The notes beneath the pieces are model-generated. The model made no database searches, was not told where the DNA came from, and saw nothing but the letters and a program-made list of their open reading frames with translations. Position numbers and translations under genes: made by a program. DNA of 6,894 nucleotides from an uncultured Collinsella sp. (GTDB taxonomy: Bacteria; Actinomycetota; Coriobacteriia; Coriobacteriales; Coriobacteriaceae). Shown here one piece after another: positions 1-5,503 of the stretch. The stretch spans positions 1-6,894 of the forward strand of contig CAKUEU010000078.1 of NCBI GenBank assembly GCA_934646865.1, read 5' to 3'. Every line of letters starts with the position of its first letter. The first letter of the stretch is position 1.

Positions 1-998
1 GCCTTGTTGCAGAACTCGGCATCGCACAGGTTGGCGCGGCCCATCATGCAGATGTCGGCGGCGCCGTCCTCGATCAGCTCCTCGGCAATCCATGCCTCGT
101 TAATGCGGCCGACCGTGGCGACGGGAATGTTGACGTGCTTTTTGATCTCGCGCGAGCAGGCGGCGTGCGAGGCCTGCTGCGTGCCGGCGGCGGGAATCGC
201 GGAGCCGCGCTTGATGGTGGTGCCGCCCGACACGTGGATCATATCGACGCCGGCCTTCTCCAGGCGACGCGAGACATAGATCATATCGTTGAGAGTCAGG
301 CCGCCATCGGTGTACTCGTCGCCCGAGATACGGACGTCGATGATGAAGTCCTTGCCGCAGCGCTCGCGAATCTCGGCGATGACCTCGAGCAAGAAGCGCA
401 TACGGGCATCGAGCGAACCGCCGTATTCGTCGGTGCGCTTGTTGTAGAGCGGGGTCAAGAAGCCACCGAGCATGCCGTGGGCGTGCGCCGCATGGACCTC
501 GACGCCATCGACGCCGGCCTCCTGCATACGCACGGCAGCGTCGCCAAACTGGTGCGTGAGCTCATGGATCTCGTCAACCGTAATGGGGCGCGGTGCCTCG
601 CGAGCATAGGACGGGCCCACGAAGGACGGGGCGATCAGGCGCGGCGTGCCCGGGATGTTAAAGGCCATATAGGCGGGGTGGAAGAGCTGCGGCATGATCT
701 TGCAGCCGTACTCGTGCACGGCGGCGGCGAGCTTTTCCCAACCGGGGATGAACGTGTCATCGTAGCAGCACATGTCGCCCGGCAGATAGGTATAGGTGGG
801 CTCGACGGTCACGACCTCGGTGATGATGAGGCCCACGCCGCCCTTGGCACGAGCGCGGTAGTGATCGACCAGGTCGTCGGTCACATAGCCGTGGTCGGCC
901 AGGTTGGTGGACACCGGCGGCATAAAGACACGGTTCTTGACCTCGGTCGTACCGACCTTGATCGGGCTAAAGAGCATCGGATAGGCGGAGGACTCCAT
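1..998 (-). CDS. NADH:flavin oxidoreductase, Old Yellow Enzyme family (3' end outside window)
   Basis: FMN-dependent ene-reductase family (YqjM/NemA, 2,4-dienoyl-CoA reductase FadH, BaiCD/BaiH), which reduces activated C=C bonds with NAD(P)H. The minus strand is open from ATG at 998 to the window edge: 332 codons plus two bases, with no stop. The start is supported by AAAGGAAG (1004-1011) five bases upstream. Visible: the N-terminal strand LFSPIKVGTTEVKNR (9-23), FMN-loop MPPVST (26-31), the VHAAH substrate-binding histidines (169, 172), TPLYNKRTDEYGGSL (182-196), and the C-terminal phosphate-binding region with VGRI (296-299) and MMGRA (318-322). The part seen is a nearly complete TIM barrel. 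FadH/Bai-type proteins continue with a Cys-rich 4Fe-4S segment and FAD/NAD(P) domains, and the ending GRANLCDAEFCNKA resembles that type, but the continuation is not visible. Oddity: the usual HGYL loop reads HGML here, so the catalytic Tyr seems to be Met176. Substrate unknown. It has its own candidate promoter and follows a terminator. Confidence 0.9.
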   Translation of the reverse strand, partial: MESSAYPMLFSPIKVGTTEVKNRVFMPPVSTNLADHGYVTDDLVDHYRARAKGGVGLIITEVVTVEPTYTYLPGDMCCYDDTFIPGWEKLAAAVHEYGCKIMPQLFHPAYMAFNIPGTPRLIAPSFVGPSYAREAPRPITVDEIHELTHQFGDAAVRMQEAGVDGVEVHAAHAHGMLGGFLTPLYNKRTDEYGGSLDARMRFLLEVIAEIRERCGKDFIIDVRISGDEYTDGGLTLNDMIYVSRRLEKAGVDMIHVSGGTTIKRGSAIPAAGTQQASHAACSREIKKHVNIPVATVGRINEAWIAEELIEDGAADICMMGRANLCDAEFCNK

Positions 999-1033
999 AC
1001 AGGCTTCCTTTCGTTTGAGCCGCGTGGCGGCAC

Positions 1034-1060
1034 TTGCTGATTCCCCTATCGTACCAGCAA
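1034..1060 (-). promoter_or_regulatory. Candidate promoter with flanking inverted repeat, upstream of the OYE-family gene
   Basis: On the minus strand the sequence TGGTACGAT (-10 hexamer TACGAT at 1048-1053) looks like an extended -10 element (TGn plus hexamer, 4 of 6 matches to TATAAT). It would start transcription near 1041, giving a leader of about 43 nt to the ATG at 998. No good -35 is visible, as expected for extended -10 promoters. The hexamer sits in the middle of an inverted repeat, TTGCTG (1034-1039) and CAGCAA (1055-1060), with a 15-nt spacer. A regulator bound there would cover the promoter. Both readings are inference from short motifs. Confidence 0.3.
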
Positions 1061-1109
1061 CCGCCCGGCGCACAGCCGCACGCACTCCCCGACCTTTTGC
1101 CCGACCCAC

Positions 1110-1181
1110 AAAAAAGTTGCGGTGGAATACGGAGCAATTGAGGCTTTTGACAGCCAAAACAGTCCGTATTTCACCGCAACT
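1110..1181 (-). terminator. Long-stem Rho-independent terminator after the GltD-like gene
   Basis: Two 18-base arms, 1116-1133 and 1163-1180, are inverted copies with one difference (1125 against 1171), and A1115/T1181 adds one more pair. The loop is 29 nt and contains a small secondary stem (TTTTG 1145-1149 with CAAAA 1155-1159). In the minus-strand transcript the stem ends in CCGCAAC and runs straight into six U (A1110-A1115 on the plus strand), the classic intrinsic terminator layout. It lies 18 nt past the stop of the GltD-like gene, so that transcript should end here, before the OYE-family gene. The stem is longer than most terminators and could belong to a dispersed repeat family. Confidence 0.8.
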
Positions 1182-1198
1182 GATAAGGGTGGGATGGA

Positions 1199-2416
1199 TT
1201 AGAGGCCCAGGTAGGAGGTCATGCCTTCGACGGCGATCTTTGCGCCGGCTACGGCGTGGACCACGGTGAGCGGTCCGTTGACCACGTCGCCGGCGGCAAA
1301 GACACCCGGCACGGTAGTCATGCCGTGCTCATCGACCGATAACAGGCCGCGATGATCGGTCTCCAGGCCGCCCGTCGTCAGCACGAGCTTGTCCTTGGGC
1401 ACCTGTGAGGCCGCGATGACGATGGTGTCGGCCGCGGCATGGTCGAGCTCTTCCTCGTAGCCCACCACGTTGTTGTCCTCGTCGAAGATAGCCGTCTCGA
1501 ACACGGGGCCGTTATCGTCGATAGCGCAGATGGCCTTGCCGCACACGATCTCGGCTCCGTCGAGCTCGGTCAGCTCGACCTCATCATCGATGGCAGAGAT
1601 GTGGCGCGAACGGGCATACACGGTGACCTTGCGAGCACCCGAGCGCAGCGCCGTGCGGGCCACATCCATGGCCACGTTGCCGGCACCGATAACCGCCACG
1701 TTCTGCCCGATCGCCACGCTTGTGGGATCGACCAGATAATCGATACCAAACAGCACGTTGCCGCGCGACTCGCCGGGAATGCCCAGCTTGCGGGCACGCC
1801 AGGTACCGGTACCCACAAAGACCGCGTCGTAGCCGTCGCGCAGCAGGTCATCGATATGCAGCGCGCCACCGATCGTGGTCGACGGGCGCACGCGCACGCC
1901 GAGCGAGCACATCACATGGCGATACTTTTGCACGAGCGAACGCGGCAGACGGAACTCCGGAATGCCGTACTCCAGCACGCCGCCGATCTCGGGGCGCTGC
2001 TCAAACACGGTGACCGTGCAGCCCAGCTGGGCCATCTTGATAGCCACGGTAATGCCGGCAGGGCCCGAGCCGACCACGGCAACCTGCTTGCCGCACGACG
2101 GCGCAGGCTTCCATTCCTTGCGGTCGAGGTACGCCGTGGAGATGTAGTTCTCGATGCTCGAGAAATGCACCGGCGTGCCTTTGCGACCCTGGATGCATGA
2201 ACCCTCACACTGGCCGGAATGGTTGCACACCATAGAGCAGACCGCGCTCATCGGGTTGTTCTGGAACAGCAGCTCGCCTGCTTCCTCCAGACGACGCTGC
2301 TTAAACAGATCGATGACCTGCGGAATAGGCGTCTGCACCGGGCAGCCTTTGATCTGGCAGAACGCCTTTTTGCAGCCCAGGCAACGATTTGCTTCCTCGA
2401 CGATATGGATAGCCAC
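1199..2416 (-). CDS. GltD-like NAD(P)-dependent Fe-S/FAD oxidoreductase
   Basis: Protein of 405 residues related to the glutamate synthase small subunit (GltD) and the N-terminal part of dihydropyrimidine dehydrogenase (PreT). These proteins pass electrons from NAD(P)H through FAD and 4Fe-4S centres to a partner. Eight cysteines in two groups, CLGCKKAFCQIKGC (C12, C15, C20, C25) and C60/C64/C70/C74, match the two-cluster N-terminal domain. The FAD-binding motif is VVGSGPAG (114-121), the NAD(P)H motif is VIGAGNVAMDVA (242-253), and the C-terminal FAD motif is GVFAAGDVVNGP (371-382). Arginines in ARSRH (268-272) favour NADPH. The start is GTG; it is supported by AGAGGGG (2423-2429) six bases upstream, and the Fe-S domain begins right after it. 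It is shorter than E. coli GltD (about 470 aa). No large subunit is adjacent, so a glutamate synthase role is not supported; the partner is unknown. The TAA stop is followed by a strong terminator. Confidence 0.92.
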   Translation of the reverse strand: MAIHIVEEANRCLGCKKAFCQIKGCPVQTPIPQVIDLFKQRRLEEAGELLFQNNPMSAVCSMVCNHSGQCEGSCIQGRKGTPVHFSSIENYISTAYLDRKEWKPAPSCGKQVAVVGSGPAGITVAIKMAQLGCTVTVFEQRPEIGGVLEYGIPEFRLPRSLVQKYRHVMCSLGVRVRPSTTIGGALHIDDLLRDGYDAVFVGTGTWRARKLGIPGESRGNVLFGIDYLVDPTSVAIGQNVAVIGAGNVAMDVARTALRSGARKVTVYARSRHISAIDDEVELTELDGAEIVCGKAICAIDDNGPVFETAIFDEDNNVVGYEEELDHAAADTIVIAASQVPKDKLVLTTGGLETDHRGLLSVDEHGMTTVPGVFAAGDVVNGPLTVVHAVAGAKIAVEGMTSYLGL

Positions 2417-2440
2417 GCGATTCCCCTCTGATTCGCATCA

Positions 2441-2471
2441 ACACAATAACGGGCAGTTCCAGATGCTGCCC
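2441..2471 (-). terminator. Candidate terminator hairpin between the TIM-barrel and GltD-like genes
   Basis: On the minus strand GGGCAG (2466-2471) and CTGCCC (2451-2456) form a six-pair GC-rich stem with a nine-nt loop, followed by GTTATTGTGTT. The tail is T-rich but interrupted, so this is a weaker terminator than the one at 1110-1181. It lies 41 nt beyond the stop of the TIM-barrel gene and 24 nt before the GltD-like start, so it could end or attenuate the pectin-operon transcript. Confidence 0.45.
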
Positions 2472-2482
2472 AGTACCGGCAA

Positions 2483-2505
2483 GCCGGCCGCCCGCAGCGG
2501 CCGGC
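2483..2505 (-). repeat. GC-only perfect hairpin in intergenic spacer
   Basis: GCCGGCCG (2483-2490) and CGGCCGGC (2498-2505) are perfect inverted copies around the seven-nt loop CCCGCAG. All eight stem pairs are G-C. It begins seven nt after the stop codon of the TIM-barrel gene. No U-tract follows, only two T. It is therefore more likely an mRNA 3'-end stabiliser or a helper to the next hairpin (2451-2471) than a terminator by itself. Confidence 0.6.
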
Positions 2506-2512
2506 CGCCACG

Positions 2513-3418
2513 CTACATCTCCCGATGCGTACCTTCGCAGCGGGCAGACATGCGCTCGAGCGTCGTCAGACAACCAGCTGCTGTCGCCGGCACGCTGTTC
2601 TCGACCACACACGGAATGCCCGGACAGGCAGCGGCGGCCCAGGCAACGACGGGCTCAAAGTCATAACGACCCGTCTCGCCCACGCCGTGGCACACCAGAC
2701 GCGAGCCCGTGCCATCGCACCAGCCAGCCTCATCCTCGTTATCCACGACCTCAAAATCCTTGGCATGCAGCACGCGAATCTTGCTGCCGCACAGATAGAG
2801 CATGTCCGACGTGATCTCCTGCGCTTCGCCGACAACGCTCGGATGCAGCAGCGACACCGGGTCGTAAATCACGCCGAGCGCCGAGCTCGGCACGCGCTCA
2901 AGCACCTCGCGGCAACGCTGGGGCGTGTTGACCGTCTCGTTCCAGCCGGGCTCAATCAAAATCTGACCGCCCATTGCCTCGGCACGACCACAGACATACT
3001 TGAGACCCTCAACAAACGCATCGAGTGCCTCGTCGGTCATGCGATCGTCCGCCACAGCGTTCTGCACGTTGGGACGACCGGTCTCGGTACCCACCGGGCA
3101 GCCGCCGAGCATCTTGGCAAAGTTCAGGCATGCCTCGTACTCGGCATAGTTATCCAGCAGCTGCTGGCGATCGGGGGTCGCCAGATTCTTATAACAACCG
3201 AACACGGCGACCGAAACGCCCGCCTCGTCGAGCACCGCACGCAGGTGGTCGGCAAGCTCGCGCGTAAGGCCCAAACGGTTGATGCCCATCGACTTATAGA
3301 GCACCTTGCTCGGCAGCTGGATGCACGAAAAGCCCAGCTCGCCTGCCATGCAAATGCGCTCCTCGACCGTCCCCTGCGGAAGGTCGTGCAGGCGCACGCC
3401 CGGAGTAATAGCCCCCAC
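2513..3418 (-). CDS. Sugar phosphate isomerase/epimerase-like TIM barrel (AP endonuclease 2 family)
   Basis: Xylose-isomerase-like TIM-barrel protein (PF01261 type), 301 residues from the GTG at 3418. Members are mostly metal-dependent sugar isomerases or epimerases. Candidate metal ligands sit on successive strands: E156 in ILIEPGW, D186 in GVIYDPVSLL, H218 in VLHAKDF and E273 in VVENS. HGVGETG (244-250) matches the glycine-rich loop before the last helix-strand unit. The frame is open up to a TTG at 3466, but that lies inside GH105 without a ribosome site. GTG 3418 is one base after the GH105 TAG and is preceded by AAGGGA (3429-3434), which makes it the better start. The juxtaposition implies translational coupling with GH105, so its substrate is probably a sugar released by GH105, perhaps an unsaturated or keto uronate or rhamnose. 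That is inference; I cannot assign a reaction. No signal peptide, so cytoplasmic. Confidence 0.85.
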   Translation of the reverse strand: MGAITPGVRLHDLPQGTVEERICMAGELGFSCIQLPSKVLYKSMGINRLGLTRELADHLRAVLDEAGVSVAVFGCYKNLATPDRQQLLDNYAEYEACLNFAKMLGGCPVGTETGRPNVQNAVADDRMTDEALDAFVEGLKYVCGRAEAMGGQILIEPGWNETVNTPQRCREVLERVPSSALGVIYDPVSLLHPSVVGEAQEITSDMLYLCGSKIRVLHAKDFEVVDNEDEAGWCDGTGSRLVCHGVGETGRYDFEPVVAWAAAACPGIPCVVENSVPATAAGCLTTLERMSARCEGTHREM

Positions 3419-3419
3419 G

Positions 3420-4658
3420 CTATTCACATCCCTTGCAAGCGTTGATGCCCGGGGTGTATCCGCCAAACGGGTCCTCGATGGAGCACACGCCCGAGGGGGC
3501 CAACGGATCGCGCTTGCCGGCCAGCTTGTCGTGGTGCATGGTCTCGATATAGGCCAGCACGAGCGGCGCCACGCCCTTCGCGTCGTTTTTGACGATGGGC
3601 TCGCTCATGTAGTAGCCAAAGGTGCCCTCGCGGTGCGTGGTGTTGCCCAGGCCCGCGACCAGGCAGATGTTGTCGAGTGCCAGCTGCCCATCATGCTCGG
3701 ACAGGCAGGTCTCGCAGATGCCGTCGAAGGCGCGACGGCCATGCTGGTAGTAGCGCTCGCCCAGCACGCCCAGGCGCACGCCCTTCATGATGGCGTTGGC
3801 GAAGATGGCGCTGCCGCTCTCCTCCAGGTAGTTGGGGGCAATGTTGGGCAGGTTGATGACCTGGTGCCACATGCCGGTCTTCTCGTCCTGATACGGCAGC
3901 ATGGCGTCGATCAGGTCGTGGAACATCTTGCGGATCTCGTCCTTCTCGGCCGACATCGAAGGCGGCATGAGCTCCCAGGTATCGATGAGCGCCATGGCAA
4001 ACCAACCCTCGGCACGCAGCCAGAAGTTGGCCGAAAGACCGGTGACCGGATCGCACCAGAACTGCTTGCGGCTCGCGTCGTAGGCGTGATAGTACAGGCC
4101 GTTAAGCGGGTTGCGCATAAGGTCGTGCACGACTTGGAACATATGGAAGCTGTCCGAGCAGGCGCGGCGGTTGTGGAAGCTCAGCTCGTACTGCATGTAG
4201 AACGGCTGTGCCATGTACATGCCATCGAGCCAAATCTGGTTGGGGTAGACGGCCTTGTGCCAGAAGACGCCCTCTTTGGTGCGCGGCTGGGTCTCGAGCT
4301 GGCGATAGATCGTGTCCATGGCGGCGCGGTACTTGGGCTTGCCCACCAGGTCGTACAGCTTGTAGAGGGTCTTGCCCGCATTGACGTTGTCGAGGTTGTA
4401 CTCCTCGGGCTTGTAATGCTTGATGGTGCCGTCTTCCTGGACAAAGAAGTCGATGTAGTCGTCGGCAAACGTCAGATAGCGCTGCTCACCCGTGATCTCG
4501 TACAGCTCGATGAGCGCCTTGATCATGCAGCCATCGATGTAGTTCCAGGTGTTCTCCTTGCCGGCACGGAGCTTTTCGATGTTCCAAGCGGGTGCCTGCG
4601 GCGTAGACGTCTCGATCAGCTGCTCGATGTAGCTATCCAGAATCTGATTGCAACCCAT
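3420..4658 (-). CDS. GH105 unsaturated rhamnogalacturonyl/glucuronyl hydrolase
   Basis: Family GH105 (YteR/YesR type, alpha/alpha-barrel). These enzymes use a hydration mechanism to remove the 4,5-unsaturated uronic acid left at the non-reducing end of pectin fragments by lyases. Key motif QIWLDGMYMAQPF (141-153) contains D145, equivalent to the catalytic Asp143 of Bacillus subtilis YteR. NLDNVNAGK (88-96), LRAEGWF (214-220), MWHQVI (263-268), NYLEESGSAIFA (276-287) and GVAPLVLAY (362-370) are typical barrel segments. At 412 residues it is somewhat longer than YteR (about 373), mostly through a C-terminal tail after residue 371 that carries three cysteines (C392, C408, C411). ATG 4658 has AGAGGGG (4665-4671) six bases upstream. 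No signal peptide, so it should act in the cytoplasm on imported oligosaccharides. The upstream spacer carries two LacI-like boxes; the downstream TIM-barrel gene begins one base after the stop. Specificity between rhamnogalacturonan and other unsaturated uronides is not resolved. Confidence 0.93.
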   Translation of the reverse strand: MGCNQILDSYIEQLIETSTPQAPAWNIEKLRAGKENTWNYIDGCMIKALIELYEITGEQRYLTFADDYIDFFVQEDGTIKHYKPEEYNLDNVNAGKTLYKLYDLVGKPKYRAAMDTIYRQLETQPRTKEGVFWHKAVYPNQIWLDGMYMAQPFYMQYELSFHNRRACSDSFHMFQVVHDLMRNPLNGLYYHAYDASRKQFWCDPVTGLSANFWLRAEGWFAMALIDTWELMPPSMSAEKDEIRKMFHDLIDAMLPYQDEKTGMWHQVINLPNIAPNYLEESGSAIFANAIMKGVRLGVLGERYYQHGRRAFDGICETCLSEHDGQLALDNICLVAGLGNTTHREGTFGYYMSEPIVKNDAKGVAPLVLAYIETMHHDKLAGKRDPLAPSGVCSIEDPFGGYTPGINACKGCE

Positions 4659-4683
4659 TGCTGTCCCCTCTGACGTTGATGAT

Positions 4684-4698
4684 GGGTGAACGTTAACC
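4684..4698 (-). promoter_or_regulatory. LacI-type operator-like box 1 (proximal)
   Basis: The plus-strand sequence GGGTGAACGTTAACC is an imperfect palindrome around a central CG (GGGT-g-AACGTT-a-ACC). This fits the general form of LacI/GalR-family operators, with a central CG flanked by A and T. It lies 26 bp upstream of the GH105 ATG and would overlap the transcription start of the candidate promoter, a repressor position. An identical box is at 4725-4739. The regulator is not in the window. Confidence 0.5.
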
Positions 4699-4700
4699 TT

Positions 4701-4731
4701 AGTGTAACGCGAACGGGGAATGTAGGGTGAA
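4701..4731 (-). promoter_or_regulatory. Candidate promoter of the GH105 operon
   Basis: On the minus strand TACACT (4701-4706) is a possible -10 and TTCACC (4726-4731) a possible -35, each matching four of six consensus bases with a long 19-bp spacer. Transcription would start at about 4694, giving a leader of about 35 nt. The -35 falls in operator box 2 and the start site in box 1. The hexamers are weak; the case rests mainly on their position relative to the two boxes. Confidence 0.35.
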
Positions 4732-4750
4732 CGTTAACCCTACATTCCCC
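4715..4750. repeat. 36-bp near-perfect palindrome in the SGNH-GH105 spacer
   Basis: Arms GGGGAATGTAGGGT (4715-4728) and ACCCTACATTCCCC (4737-4750) are perfect 14-bp inverted copies. The eight central bases GAACGTTA contain the palindrome AACGTT, so only one pair of positions (G4729/A4736) breaks symmetry over 36 bp. The 8-mer GCGAACGG occurs as a direct repeat at each edge (4709-4716 and 4751-4758). In RNA it would be a very stable hairpin 15 nt past the SGNH stop codon, but no U-tract follows on either strand. It may act as a DNA-binding site, a transcript-end stabiliser, or be a small palindromic element. Confidence 0.75.
4725..4739 (-). promoter_or_regulatory. LacI-type operator-like box 2 (distal)
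   Basis: Exact copy of the 15-bp box at 4684-4698, in the same orientation, 41 bp away (close to four helical turns, so both face the same side of the DNA). It forms the centre of the 36-bp palindrome at 4715-4750. Its position over the candidate -35, with the twin over the start site, suggests cooperative repression of the GH105 operon by one dimeric or tetrameric LacI-family protein. Confidence 0.5.
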
Positions 4751-4765
4751 GCGAACGGCAGGCTT

Positions 4766-5434
4766 TTAGCGGCAAACGGCAACAAGCCCCGCGGCAATTC
4801 GATGCGCTAGACGCTCATAGCCGGCCGGGCTGTAGTGCAATCCGTCCGGCATATATAGCTCGCGGTGCTCGGGCAAAAACGGGCTGATGCCGCTTTGCGC
4901 GTACAGGTCGATCACCGGCACCGAATAGTGATCGCAGACCTCGAGCATCGCCTTTACGTAGGCGATCTGCGTCAGGCCCAGGTGGTTGAGCTCACCGCTT
5001 GCCGGGATATCCTTCTCGTGCTTGCCACTCGTCTTGCACGGGGTCATAAACACCAGCTTCGCCTGGGGCGAGCGCGCGGTGATGGTGCGGATCAGGTAGT
5101 CGAGTGCACCGTAGAACTCGTGCACGTCCGTGCTGCCCAGCTGTCCCAACGGCACGTTGCGGCTAAAGTCGTTAACGCCGCCAAAGACAATGTAGACATC
5201 GGCCGCGTCATCGATGCCGTCCAGGCGCTCGACAAACGAATCGGTGCGGTCGGCCTTGATGGCAATGCGCGAGCCCTTGATGCCAAAGTTCTCGACCGTA
5301 GCGCCACCCAACAGCGCGCCCAGGTGCGAGGTCCACGAAATATCGTTGCCTCCCCCACCGCAGCCGTTATCGCCCCAGGTCGTCGAGTCGCCAAAACAGC
5401 AAATGGTCGACTCGCTCAAGCCCTTCGTTTCCAT
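4766..5434 (-). CDS. SGNH/GDSL-family esterase, candidate pectin/rhamnogalacturonan acetylesterase
   Basis: Serine esterase of the SGNH superfamily, 222 residues, the usual size for a single-domain member. All four blocks are visible: block I FGDSTTWG (14-21) with nucleophile S17; block II NFGIKGSR (49-56) with the oxyanion glycine; block III GGVND (85-89) with N88; block V PDGLHYSPAGY (196-206) with D197 and H200. GDST in block I also occurs in CE12 rhamnogalacturonan acetylesterases, and the neighbours (pectin esterase fusion, GH105) support a deacetylating role on pectin-derived sugars. That specificity is inferred from context; other acyl esters remain possible. ATG 5434 has AGGAG (5441-5445) six bases upstream. 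The N-terminus has no signal peptide, so cytoplasmic. The 69-bp gap from the upstream esterase gene includes TATAAG (5464-5469), a possible -10 without a clear -35, so it may be in the same operon or have a weak own promoter. Confidence 0.9.
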   Translation of the reverse strand: METKGLSESTICCFGDSTTWGDNGCGGGGNDISWTSHLGALLGGATVENFGIKGSRIAIKADRTDSFVERLDGIDDAADVYIVFGGVNDFSRNVPLGQLGSTDVHEFYGALDYLIRTITARSPQAKLVFMTPCKTSGKHEKDIPASGELNHLGLTQIAYVKAMLEVCDHYSVPVIDLYAQSGISPFLPEHRELYMPDGLHYSPAGYERLAHRIAAGLVAVCR

Positions 5435-5503
5435 AATCTTCTCCTCACCCGCCCATCGGCGGTCTTATAGGTATCTATCGTTCATCCGCAGCATACCGAG
5501 GGC

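Noticed and set aside
135..1040. 301-codon open frame on the plus strand opposite the OYE-family gene
   Set aside because: Antisense shadow. The minus strand, open to the window edge, encodes an obvious OYE-family protein.
1439..2200. 253-codon open frame on the plus strand opposite the GltD-like gene
   Set aside because: Antisense shadow with low-complexity His/Arg/Ala content and no domain.
2525..3445. 306-codon open frame on the plus strand opposite the TIM-barrel gene
   Set aside because: Antisense shadow; no recognisable motif and no ribosome site, whereas the minus-strand frame shows conserved TIM-barrel residues.
3419..3466. Upstream TTG start (3466) for the TIM-barrel gene, overlapping GH105 by 47 bp
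   Set aside because: TTG start with no ribosome site, and the extra 16 residues do not resemble the family. GTG 3418 has AAGGGA upstream and abuts the GH105 stop.
3306..4673. 455-codon open frame on the plus strand opposite GH105
   Set aside because: Antisense shadow. Its composition (Val, Ala, His, Arg-rich, no domain) is what the reverse of a GC-rich gene gives, while the minus strand encodes a clear GH105 with catalytic motif and ribosome site.
5169..5177. GTTAAC inside the SGNH gene as a third operator
   Set aside because: It encodes the conserved Gly-Val-Asn-Asp block (GTT AAC) and lacks the flanking TGAAC half of the boxes.
5479..5484. TGAACG half-site (minus strand) upstream of the SGNH gene
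   Set aside because: Only one half of the box matches and the other half diverges; too short to support an operator.
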